From assembly GCA_021839785.1 (NCBI GenBank), contig JAKCAB010000172.1, positions 1 through 6,330 of the forward strand: a DNA stretch of 6,330 nucleotides, given 5' to 3'. This document shows positions 1 to 5,965 of the stretch, piece after piece (position 1 is the first letter of the stretch; the number at the start of each line of letters is the position of its first letter). The translations under genes were made by a program, and so were the position numbers. The stretch is from a bacterium (GTDB lineage Bacteria > Verrucomicrobiota > Verrucomicrobiae > Limisphaerales > J093). Below the pieces are notes generated by a model. It saw only the letters and a program-made list of their open reading frames with translations, did not search any database and had not been told where the DNA came from.

Positions 1-1813
1 TATCGCCATCCACGAGGTCGCTTGCCAGGCTGGCAAAAGCGACAAAGCGACCATCCGCGCTGATCACCGGACTGTGCGAACCGCCGTTGCCCGAAGCGGT
101 CCCGGCAAGGTTGACGCTCACGAGCGAGTTCGAGCCGGTAGTGAGGTCTTGCAGAAACACGTCGCCGACACCATTCCGGTCGTTCGGAACCAAGTCCTCC
201 GCCGCGCTGGTGAACACGAGATAGCGACCGTCCGCGCTGAGGCACTGCGGTCGGGCCCAACTCGGACTCGCGGCCGTGACCGAGACCACCGCGGGGTCGC
301 GCGGCGAAAGCAGGCGCAGTTCCAGTGGATCCACCGTCAATAGAAACGCGTCCAGCGCGCGGTTGTTGTCACCGGCAATCAGGCCGGGCGCGTCGCTGCT
401 GAAACCGAGCCGGTTCAAATCGGCACTCCAAACCGGGTGCCACAGGTTGGGAATGCCTTCGCCCGGCGTCGCGTCCGAGGCACTGACCACCGCCGCAGCG
501 TTGGCGACCAGATCGTGACGGAAAACGTAAACGCCCGGCGATGGGAAGCCGGCAACGGGCGCGAGGAGCTGGGCCTGGTACGCCACGAAGCGTCCATCGG
601 CGCTGACCACCGGCCCGCCGACTTGTCCAACGACCGCGGCGTCGGCGACCGGCACTTCGAGCCGCGACACCGATTGGTCGGCCTCGCGCCAGACGAAGAC
701 CGCGTCGGGCGCTTGGGCCGCGGCCAGCACATTGCTCCGGGTGCCTTGGAAGGCGATCACGCTGCCGTCGGCATTCGCCGCGATCGGCGATGGCCCAAAG
801 AATGGCAGGCCGGCCTCGGCCAAGTTCGTCGCCACGAGCAAGGTCGTGTCGCTCGCCGGATCGTAGCGGAGCACCAGCGGGCCGTAGGCGTAGATCAGGA
901 AGCGTCCATCGCCGCTGAAGGTCGCCTTCCAAGGCACGAGCCGCGAGGTATTCGTCAACGCAATCGGGTGGTTCGTCGCGCCACGACTGGCCCAGAGGTT
1001 CGTTCCCGCAGCCATGTCGTGCAGGTAAAGCAACGGTTGGGAGTTCGTGCCGGGGGTGTCGGCGGCCAAACCGGTGTTTAAGCTGAAGAAAGCGAGACGG
1101 CGCCCGTCCGCGCTGAGCACTGGCCCCCAGGAAGCCTTGGTGCCGGTTTGGGGGCTGGCATAGCTTTGGCTCACCAGGCGGCAAGTTCCGGTCTTGACGC
1201 TGTAAAGGAACACGTCGCTCGCGCGGTTGCCATCAGTCACGCCGGCGACGAGGTTGGTGGCACTGGCATTACTCTCGAACGCGATCCAGGCTCCGTCCGG
1301 CGTCATGACCGGCGCACCAGAAGCACCACCGCCAGCCGCTGCGGTGGCTGGCGTGGCGCTGATCCGCACGGTGGTGCCAGCCACGCTGTCGCGAAGGAAC
1401 ACGTCCTTCAAGCCGTTGGTGTCGCCCGGCGCGAGATCGCCGGCCTCGCTTTCAAAAACAACCCAGCGGCCATCGTCAGCGACGCTCGGCGCGCCGGAAT
1501 AACCGTGGCCACCCGCACCGGCTGGCGTCGCGCTGATAAGGTTGAGGTGTCCGCTCGTCGTGTCGTAAAGGTAGAGTTGGGCAAAGTTGCCTGGGTTCGC
1601 GGCCGCGGTCAGGTCCAAGGCGCTGCTGGCCAGGACGACGAAACGGCCATTTGCGCTCATGGCCGCCACGGTCGAATCGCCGTTGGCGGTGGCCGAGTGG
1701 ACCGTGGCTTTGCTGAGGAGCTGCGGCGCAGGAGTGATGGCTCCCAGAGCGAGCAGGGCGGTCGAAAGCGCCAGTGCAGCGAGTGTCCCTGAGATCCAGT
1801 TTGGCGTTGACAT
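1..1813 (-). CDS. Secreted PD40/TolB-like beta-propeller repeat protein (3' end outside window)
   Basis: The reverse strand is open from the ATG at 1813 to the window edge, giving 604 residues without a stop, so the C-terminus is missing. Residues 1-30 look like a signal peptide (hydrophobic stretch about 10-26, then Pro/Ala-rich), which supports this start; no Shine-Dalgarno is visible. The rest is about ten WD40-like PD40 units of 47-66 residues. Each carries an 'S-A-D-G-R-x-V/L-A/V-F' strand (near 54, 113, 172, 235, 301, 348, 405, 464, 527 and 586). The better units continue with 'D-L-V-x-x-D-x-N-G-x-x-D-V-F-L-x-D' and end in '(L/R)-(V/I)-S'. Units 5 and 8 are degenerate, and the tenth is cut after 'DLVDGD'. 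The family forms TolB-type propellers that bind proteins or ligands outside the cytoplasm; the substrate is unknown. It is divergent from the prepilin-like gene and shares a regulatory region with it. A C-terminal sorting or carbohydrate-binding domain could lie beyond the window. Confidence 0.9.
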   Translation of the reverse strand, partial: MSTPNWISGTLAALALSTALLALGAITPAPQLLSKATVHSATANGDSTVAAMSANGRFVVLASSALDLTAAANPGNFAQLYLYDTTSGHLNLISATPAGAGGHGYSGAPSVADDGRWVVFESEAGDLAPGDTNGLKDVFLRDSVAGTTVRISATPATAAAGGGASGAPVMTPDGAWIAFESNASATNLVAGVTDGNRASDVFLYSVKTGTCRLVSQSYASPQTGTKASWGPVLSADGRRLAFFSLNTGLAADTPGTNSQPLLYLHDMAAGTNLWASRGATNHPIALTNTSRLVPWKATFSGDGRFLIYAYGPLVLRYDPASDTTLLVATNLAEAGLPFFGPSPIAANADGSVIAFQGTRSNVLAAAQAPDAVFVWREADQSVSRLEVPVADAAVVGQVGGPVVSADGRFVAYQAQLLAPVAGFPSPGVYVFRHDLVANAAAVVSASDATPGEGIPNLWHPVWSADLNRLGFSSDAPGLIAGDNNRALDAFLLTVDPLELRLLSPRDPAVVSVTAASPSWARPQCLSADGRYLVFTSAAEDLVPNDRNGVGDVFLQDLTTGSNSLVSVNLAGTASGNGGSHSPVISADGRFVAFASLASDLVDGD

Positions 1814-1851
1814 AGCTCGGGCTGTTTGAGGTGTTCTGCTTGCGTTTACTA

Positions 1852-1868
1852 AGCAGTGCCTGTGCCAA
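1852..1868 (-). promoter_or_regulatory. Predicted sigma-54 (RpoN) -24/-12 promoter of the PD40 gene
   Basis: Read on the minus strand, 1868 to 1852 is TTGGCACAGGCACTGCT. Against the RpoN consensus YTGGCACG-N4-TTGCW it keeps Y, TGGCAC and TGCW. It has the required GG (1866-1865) and GC (1854-1853) separated by exactly 10 nt. The mismatches are A for the G after TGGCAC, and C for the first T of TTGC. With C1853 as -12, transcription would start near 1841, leaving a leader of about 28 nt before the ATG at 1813. No convincing sigma-70 -10/-35 pair was seen. The match and its spacing are seen directly; promoter function is inferred, and is strengthened by the sister site on the other strand. Confidence 0.65.
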
Positions 1869-1904
1869 GTCGGGAGGGTCAGACCGGCCTCGACGGCGAC
1901 ATTG

Positions 1905-1921
1905 GTGGCACGAACACTGCT
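1905..1921 (+). promoter_or_regulatory. Predicted sigma-54 (RpoN) -24/-12 promoter of the prepilin-like gene
   Basis: The plus strand reads GTGGCACGAACACTGCT. From T1906 this gives TGGCACG, four spacer bases and CTGCT, which differs from the RpoN core consensus TGGCACG-N4-TTGCW only at the first T of TTGC. GG (1907-1908) and GC (1919-1920) are 10 nt apart as required. Taking C1920 as -12, the start of transcription would be near 1932, giving a leader of about 26 nt before the ATG at 1958. Pilin genes are classic RpoN targets in several bacteria, which fits the downstream gene. The sequence match is direct; activity and the identity of the enhancer-binding activator are inferred. Confidence 0.7.
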
Positions 1922-1957
1922 TAGTTACAGCCCGGAATCGGACCACCGCTTACGACC

Positions 1958-2860
1958 ATGAAAACCAGGTGCTTGAACGCTCTCTCTCCACGACTCGGTC
2001 GCGTGCCAACCGACCGCCCGCGGTGCCGGGCCTTTTCGCGGGCGGACCTGCTGGCGTTGCTGTTCGCGGCGGGCTTGCTGGCCCTGCTGGGACTGCCTGC
2101 GCTGGCGACCTCGGGCGGCGGCGCCGCGAGCGCGGGTTGTCTGAACAACCTGCGTCGCCTCGCCCAGGGCTGGCTGCTGTTCGCCGAAGACCACAGCGGG
2201 TTCCTGCCCGGCAACGTCGATGACGGCTCGACCACGGGCTACAACTGGGTGGGCGGGCAGGCGGGACCAGGGGGCGCGCAGGAATTCAACCCGGAGATTC
2301 TCCAGAATCCGGCCCAGTCCCAGCTTGCCAGCTACCTCGGCCGCGAAGCGGAGCCGTTCCGCTGTCCAGCCGACCCCCGGACCGGCCGCTACCAAGGGAC
2401 GAGTGTGGCGTTCCAAGGATCGATCGTACCCGCCGCACGCAGCTACTCCTTGAACGGCGCGGTGGGCACCCAGGCGGATGGCCACAATCCGACGGACGGG
2501 CCTTGGCTGGACGGGAATCACAACCACCGGGCCAATACGACCTGGCGAACCTACGGGCGGCTGGCGGACATCGTGCACCTCGCGCCCACGCAGCTTCACA
2601 CCTTCGTCGGCGAGGATTCCCTGAGCATCAACGACGGGTATTTCGCAACCTCCATGCGAACCGATGCGAACCTGCGGTTCGTGGATTGGCCGGAAAGCTC
2701 TCACGACTTTGGCGGCGGATTCGCCTTCGCCGACGGGCGGGCGGAGATTCACCGCTGGCAGGACCCGCGCACCGTGGCTTTTGCCACCTCGTTCGGTTAT
2801 GCCCCAGGCAACCCGGATGTGGCCTGGGTGCAGGCGCACACGACGGCGCGGAATCAGTAA
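1958..2860 (+). CDS. Prepilin-like secreted protein with H-X9-DG motif
   Basis: This 300-residue protein belongs to the large prepilin-type/H-X9-DG family of Planctomycetes and Verrucomicrobia. Residues 25-50 form a type IV pilin-like N-terminus: A25-F26-S-R-A-D30 followed by a Leu/Ala-rich helix ending 'LPALA'. C61-L-N-N-L-R-R-L-A and 'LLFAEDHSGFLPGN' (about 73-86) match the usual post-helix region. 'PFRCPAD' (C136) may pair with C61. The signature histidine is H249, then nine residues, then D259-G260, followed by 'RAEIHRW'. Such proteins are thought to be processed by a prepilin peptidase and exported by type II secretion or type IV pilus-like machinery; individual roles are mostly unknown. 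The processing site is atypical: Asp replaces the conserved Glu at +5, Arg is at +3, and there is a 25-residue leader. The ATG at 1958 lies just downstream of a predicted sigma-54 promoter and has no Shine-Dalgarno. Confidence 0.9.
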   Translation: MKTRCLNALSPRLGRVPTDRPRCRAFSRADLLALLFAAGLLALLGLPALATSGGGAASAGCLNNLRRLAQGWLLFAEDHSGFLPGNVDDGSTTGYNWVGGQAGPGGAQEFNPEILQNPAQSQLASYLGREAEPFRCPADPRTGRYQGTSVAFQGSIVPAARSYSLNGAVGTQADGHNPTDGPWLDGNHNHRANTTWRTYGRLADIVHLAPTQLHTFVGEDSLSINDGYFATSMRTDANLRFVDWPESSHDFGGGFAFADGRAEIHRWQDPRTVAFATSFGYAPGNPDVAWVQAHTTARNQ

Positions 2861-2894
2861 GGCCGCACGGCCGCGATGGAAGCGCGCGTGTCCG

Positions 2895-2928
2895 CCGCCG
2901 GGAAAGGCTGAGCTTCGCCGGCGGTTTT
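2895..2928 (+). terminator. Intrinsic terminator after the prepilin-like gene
   Basis: CCGCCGG (2895-2901) pairs with CCGGCGG (2918-2924) as a perfect 7-bp GC stem. After a 2-nt mismatch it extends by AAG/CTT (2904-2906 with 2913-2915), closing a 6-nt loop. TTTT follows at 2925-2928. It sits 34 nt after the stop codon and 37 nt before the next ATG, so it probably ends the prepilin transcript and makes that gene a single transcription unit. Confidence 0.65.
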
Positions 2929-2965
2929 GCTGGTCGCGCCACGGGCGTTTGGCCATGCTCGCCGC

Positions 2966-4216
2966 ATGTCCGCCGCCTGTAACATCTTGATCGCCTTCAG
3001 CGTCCTGGTCGGACTGCCCGGCCAGCGAGTCTTCGGCCAGGAATGGACCCGGTTCCGCGGACCCAACGGCACCGGCCTCGGCCTCGCCACGAACCTCCCC
3101 TCGCAATGGACCGACGCCGACTATCGCTGGAAGGTCAAGCTGCCCGGCGCCGGCCATTCCTCGCCGGTGCTTTGGGGCGACCGCCTCTTCGTGACCGGCG
3201 CCGATGCCGCCGCGGACCAATTCGTCTTGGTGTGCTTGAACGCAGATACCGGTCAGCAGGTTTGGCAACGCGACTTTCCGCTGCCGGCTTATCACATCCA
3301 CGCGAACAACACCCTCGCCACCGCCACGCCAGCCACGGACGAGAACCACGTTTATGTCTCGCGCGTCGCAGGCAAGGACCTGCTCCTGACCGCGCTCAAC
3401 CACGACGGCTCGCCGGCGTGGGAGTTCAACCTGGGCCCGATCCGCACCGAGCACGGCCAGGGCCACTCGCCGATCGTTCACGCGGGTCGCGTCATCCTCG
3501 CGAAAGACCACGACCTGCCGGGCCGCATCGTGGCGTTGGACGCCGCGACCGGCCGGTTGCTCTGGGAAACGCCGCGTCGTGGCGGCCACGCGGATTATTC
3601 CACGCCCTGCGTGGTGCCGGCCAAAGCCGGCGCGGAGTGGCTCATCTTCAACACGCGCGAGGATGGCATCGCGGCCGTGGACGCGGCCACGGGCAAGGTC
3701 GCCTGGCAGGCGCCGGGCGTGCTCAGCCTGCGCAGTGTCAGTTCGCCCGTGGCGGTGGCGGGTCTGTTGATCAGTTCGTGCGGGAGCGGGGCGGGTGGCA
3801 ATTACGTCGTGGCCTTGCGTCCGCCGGCGCAGCCTGGCGAAAAGCCCGCCATCGCCTGGCAGATTCGCAAGTCCGCGCCTTACGTGCCGACCTCACTGGC
3901 CTTGGGCGAGCTGCTCTTTCTGTGGAGCGAAGGCGGCATCGTGACCTGTGTGCGCGCCGCGACTGGCGAAGCGGTCTGGCAGGAGCGCGTCGGTGGCAAT
4001 TACTTCAGCTCGCCGGTTTGCGCGGACGGCAAACTGATCAACCTCTCCACGACCGGCGAGGTGGTGGTGCTGGCGGCCAGCGACAAGTACACGCTGCTGG
4101 GCCGGAACGCACTCGGCGAAGGCGGCCATGCCACGCCCGCCGTGGCACGCGGGTGCCTGTTCGTGCGCACGCTGAACCACCTGGTCTGTGTCGGTCCACG
4201 CCCGGCCACGCCTTGA
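2966..4216 (+). CDS. Secreted PQQ-binding-like beta-propeller repeat protein
   Basis: The product has 416 residues. The ATG at 2966 is chosen because it gives a clean signal peptide (hydrophobic residues about 6-18, cleavage likely after 'RVFGQ', residue 25); a TTG at 2927 in the same frame would lie inside the terminator. The mature protein opens with 'EWTRFRGPNGTG' (26-37), a hallmark of PQQ-like propeller proteins in Planctomycetes and Verrucomicrobia. Repeats with the 'D/A-A-x-T-G-x-x-x-W' tryptophan-docking motif occur at about 93-100, 192-200, 239-247 and 331-338, with a weaker one at 146-152. The family includes BamB-like scaffolds and PQQ dehydrogenases. No dehydrogenase catalytic or metal-binding pattern is recognisable and the length suits a bare propeller, so a non-catalytic binding or scaffold role in the periplasm is more likely. 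It is followed after 31 nt by the UnbV gene. The ATG has no Shine-Dalgarno and no promoter was recognised upstream. Confidence 0.9.
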   Translation: MSAACNILIAFSVLVGLPGQRVFGQEWTRFRGPNGTGLGLATNLPSQWTDADYRWKVKLPGAGHSSPVLWGDRLFVTGADAAADQFVLVCLNADTGQQVWQRDFPLPAYHIHANNTLATATPATDENHVYVSRVAGKDLLLTALNHDGSPAWEFNLGPIRTEHGQGHSPIVHAGRVILAKDHDLPGRIVALDAATGRLLWETPRRGGHADYSTPCVVPAKAGAEWLIFNTREDGIAAVDAATGKVAWQAPGVLSLRSVSSPVAVAGLLISSCGSGAGGNYVVALRPPAQPGEKPAIAWQIRKSAPYVPTSLALGELLFLWSEGGIVTCVRAATGEAVWQERVGGNYFSSPVCADGKLINLSTTGEVVVLAASDKYTLLGRNALGEGGHATPAVARGCLFVRTLNHLVCVGPRPATP

Positions 4217-4217
4217 C

Positions 4218-4237
4218 GCGCGGCCAGCCGCGCCTTT
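4218..4237 (+). terminator. Weak hairpin between the PQQ-like and UnbV genes
   Basis: GCGCGG (4218-4223) and CCGCGC (4228-4233) form a 6-bp stem with a 4-nt loop, starting right after the TGA at 4214-4216 and followed by CTTT. The stem is strong but short and the T-tract minimal. It may attenuate rather than stop read-through into the UnbV gene, or may simply reflect high GC content. Confidence 0.3.
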
Positions 4238-4247
4238 GACTGCGCGG

Positions 4248-5927
4248 ATGAGTTTGCCCGCTTCGTTGCCACGCGTTTGCTTCGGCGGCTTCTGCCTTGG
4301 CCTTGCACTGCTGGCCTTGTCGGCGAGCCTGTCCGCGGCGGAACCACGCCAACCCACGCCACCCATTCCGGCCGGCCCGAACGATTTGTTCGAGGATGTC
4401 ACCCGGCGCGCCGGCATCGACTTCGTCCACCAGTTTTGCCACGACCGGATCGCGAACATCCTCCTCTCAAACGGGTCGGGCGGCGCGGTGTTCGACTTCG
4501 ACCGCGACGGCTTCGTGGACATCTACTTGGTGAACTGGGGACCACTGCGAGGCGTGACGTCGTCCAAGTACGGCAGCGAACGCCAGCCGAACCGGCTTTA
4601 CCGCAACCGCGGCGACGGCACGTTCGCGGAGGTCACGGTCAAGGCGGGGCTTGCGGGCAGCGGTTATGGCAGCGCGGCGGCGGCGGGCGACTTCGACAAC
4701 GACGGCTTCACCGACCTGTACGTCGTGAACATCGGGCGCAGCCAGCTCTTTCGGAATCGCGGCGACGGCACGTTCGATGACGTGACGGACAAGTCGGGCG
4801 TGGGCCACGTCGGCACCGGCATCGCCGCCGCCTGGCTCGACTACGACCACGACGGCCGCCTCGATTTGTTTCTGGCGAACTACCTCACCTTCGATCCGAG
4901 CACGGTTTCCGAGCAAAACCCCGGCGCGTATCCCGGCCCGCTGGCGTATCCCGGCGAGGCGAATGTGCTGTACCGGAACCGCGGCGACGGAACGTTCGCG
5001 GACGTGACGAAGGCGGCCGGCTTGTACGCGCCCGGCCACCGCGCGATGTCGGTCTGTGCGTTCGACGCGGACTGGGACGGCAACACCGACTTGTACGTCG
5101 CCAACGACGACACGCCGAACGCGCTTTGGCTGAACGACGGCCAAGGCCATTTCCGCAATGTCGCCCTCGAAACCGGCGTCGCGTTCAATTCGATCGGCGA
5201 GGCGCCGGGGTCGATGAACGCCGCCGTCGGCGACTTCAACGGCGACGGGCTGATCGACCTGTTCGTGACCCGCCTCGGCTACGGCTCGCTGTATTTGCGC
5301 ACTGCGAAAGGCTTTTACGACGATCGCATGTACGCGTCCGGCCTCGGCCAGATCACCCAGCCGTATGTGGGCTGGGGCGGTGTGCAGCTCGATTTCGACA
5401 ACGACGGCGACCGCGACCTGTTCGTCGCGAACGGCGACGCCTTCACCTTGCCCGGAACGCTCAGCCTGCTTCTTGAAAACGACGGCACCGGCCGGTTTAC
5501 CGACGCGGCGGCGAAAGGTGGCGAGTTTTTCCGGCACAAGCTCAATGGCCGCGGCAGCGCGGTGCTCGATTTCGACAACGACGGCCGGCCGGACTTGCTG
5601 GTCACCGCGTTGGCAGACCGGGCGGTCCTGCTGCACAATTGCGCTCAGACAGGGAATCACTGGCTGACGCTGGCGCTCGAAGGCACGCGGAGCAACCGCG
5701 ACGGCTACGGCGCACTCGTCACGATCACCGCGGGCGGGCGGACCTGGAAAGCCGAGGCGCTCTGCCCGAGCGGTTTTTTGCTGCAAGGCGACAAGCGCGT
5801 TCACTTCGGTCTGGGCGCGGCGAAGACCGCGGAGCGCATCGAAATTCGCTGGCCCAGCGGGCAAATTCAGGTGCTGACCAACGTGGCGGTTGAACAAATC
5901 CTCAAGGTGCAGGAGCCGAAGAAATGA
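4248..5927 (+). CDS. Secreted FG-GAP/VCBS repeat protein with C-terminal ASPIC/UnbV domain (CRTAC1-like)
   Basis: The product has 559 residues. The ATG at 4248 gives a signal peptide (hydrophobic 11-29, likely cleavage after 'SLSAA'); an in-frame GTG at 4188 would overlap the upstream gene. 'LFEDVTRRAGIDFVHQ' (47-62) is the usual family opening. Seven calcium-type D-x-(D/N)-x-D-G-x-x-D loops start at D83, D148, D198, D273, D329, D382 and D441, as expected for a seven-bladed integrin-like propeller. The 'L-(Y/F)-R-N-R-G-D-G-T-F-x-(D/E)-V-T' linker recurs at 117-130, 167-180 and 241-254, with DNA copies of the GDGTF segment at 4611, 4761 and 4983. Residues about 470-556 are the ASPIC/UnbV domain: 'NHWL', 'GTRSNRDGYGA', a 'GFLLQGDKRVHFGLG' segment, then 'IRWPSG'. 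The family is extracellular and calcium-binding, with presumed adhesion or protein-binding roles. The stop overlaps the ATG of a 13-codon ORF that leads into the next gene. Confidence 0.92.
   Translation: MSLPASLPRVCFGGFCLGLALLALSASLSAAEPRQPTPPIPAGPNDLFEDVTRRAGIDFVHQFCHDRIANILLSNGSGGAVFDFDRDGFVDIYLVNWGPLRGVTSSKYGSERQPNRLYRNRGDGTFAEVTVKAGLAGSGYGSAAAAGDFDNDGFTDLYVVNIGRSQLFRNRGDGTFDDVTDKSGVGHVGTGIAAAWLDYDHDGRLDLFLANYLTFDPSTVSEQNPGAYPGPLAYPGEANVLYRNRGDGTFADVTKAAGLYAPGHRAMSVCAFDADWDGNTDLYVANDDTPNALWLNDGQGHFRNVALETGVAFNSIGEAPGSMNAAVGDFNGDGLIDLFVTRLGYGSLYLRTAKGFYDDRMYASGLGQITQPYVGWGGVQLDFDNDGDRDLFVANGDAFTLPGTLSLLLENDGTGRFTDAAAKGGEFFRHKLNGRGSAVLDFDNDGRPDLLVTALADRAVLLHNCAQTGNHWLTLALEGTRSNRDGYGALVTITAGGRTWKAEALCPSGFLLQGDKRVHFGLGAAKTAERIEIRWPSGQIQVLTNVAVEQILKVQEPKK
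5911..5915 (+). promoter_or_regulatory. Shine-Dalgarno AGGAG inside the end of the UnbV gene
   Basis: AGGAG lies 8 nt upstream of the ATG at 5924, ideal ribosome-binding spacing. It is the clearest Shine-Dalgarno next to any start codon here; the five main genes show none. It also encodes part of Gln-Glu near the C-terminus of the UnbV protein, so it could be coincidental. Confidence 0.45.
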
Positions 5928-5965
5928 GCGCGACTCACCCGAACGTTTTCCAATTTCCGGTATGA
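5924..5965 (+). CDS. Candidate 13-codon coupling/leader ORF (MSATHPNVFQFPV)
   Basis: A tiny ORF starts at 5924, where ATGA merges its start with the UnbV stop. It ends with TGA at 5963-5965, where a second ATGA merges its stop with the start of the Tll0287-like gene at 5962. AGGAG lies 8 nt upstream of its start. The peptide resembles no family I recognise and is too short for a domain. The likely role, if translated, is to carry terminating ribosomes from the UnbV stop across the 34-nt gap to the next start, which has no Shine-Dalgarno of its own. Chance occurrence cannot be excluded from a single sequence. Confidence 0.35.
   Translation: MSATHPNVFQFPV

Larger units (their letters stand above)
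1848..1925. repeat. Inverted repeat with 11-bp perfect arms in the divergent promoter region
   Basis: ACTAAGCAGTG at 1848-1858 is the exact reverse complement of CACTGCTTAGT at 1915-1925. Inside these arms, after a symmetric 3-nt mismatch, GTGCC (1862-1866) pairs with GGCAC (1907-1911), so 16 of 19 positions are symmetric. The arms overlap the -12 and -24 parts of the two predicted sigma-54 promoters, which explains part of the symmetry. The TTAGT portion lies beyond the -12 consensus and is not required by it. The outer edges lie 34 nt (left) and 32 nt (right) from the two start codons. The loop is too long for a terminator, and no flanking target-site duplication was found. Confidence 0.85.

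Noticed and set aside
437..1792. Several plus-strand open frames of up to 214 codons across the PD40 gene
   Set aside because: They are Arg-rich shadows without domains. The minus-strand frame covers the whole stretch with about ten regular PD40 units and a signal peptide.
1877..1885. GGTC-A-GACC dyad midway between the two sigma-54 elements, considered as an activator site
   Set aside because: Four-base arms are too short to be convincing, and no second copy was noticed nearby.
1848..1925. Interpretation of the inverted repeat as the ends of a miniature transposable element
   Set aside because: The arms coincide with two sigma-54 elements, symmetry stops immediately outside them, and no target-site duplication is visible.
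2927..2965. Upstream TTG start that would extend the PQQ-like protein by 13 residues
   Set aside because: The extension is Arg-rich, begins within the terminator T-tract and would bury the signal peptide; the ATG at 2966 gives a normal export signal.
1925..3589. A 554-codon open frame on the minus strand, antisense to the prepilin-like and PQQ-like genes
   Set aside because: Its translation is Arg/Gly/Ala/Val-rich with no recognisable domain, it spans the divergent promoter, the prepilin gene and the terminator, and the opposite strand encodes two clear families. Long antisense frames are expected at this GC content.
2966..4216. Possibility that the PQQ-like protein is an active PQQ-dependent dehydrogenase
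   Set aside because: No dehydrogenase catalytic or calcium-binding pattern could be identified, there is no cytochrome domain, and the length fits a simple propeller.
4188..4247. Upstream GTG start that would extend the UnbV protein by 20 residues
   Set aside because: It overlaps the PQQ-like gene and puts a Pro/Arg/Ala segment ahead of a normal signal peptide.
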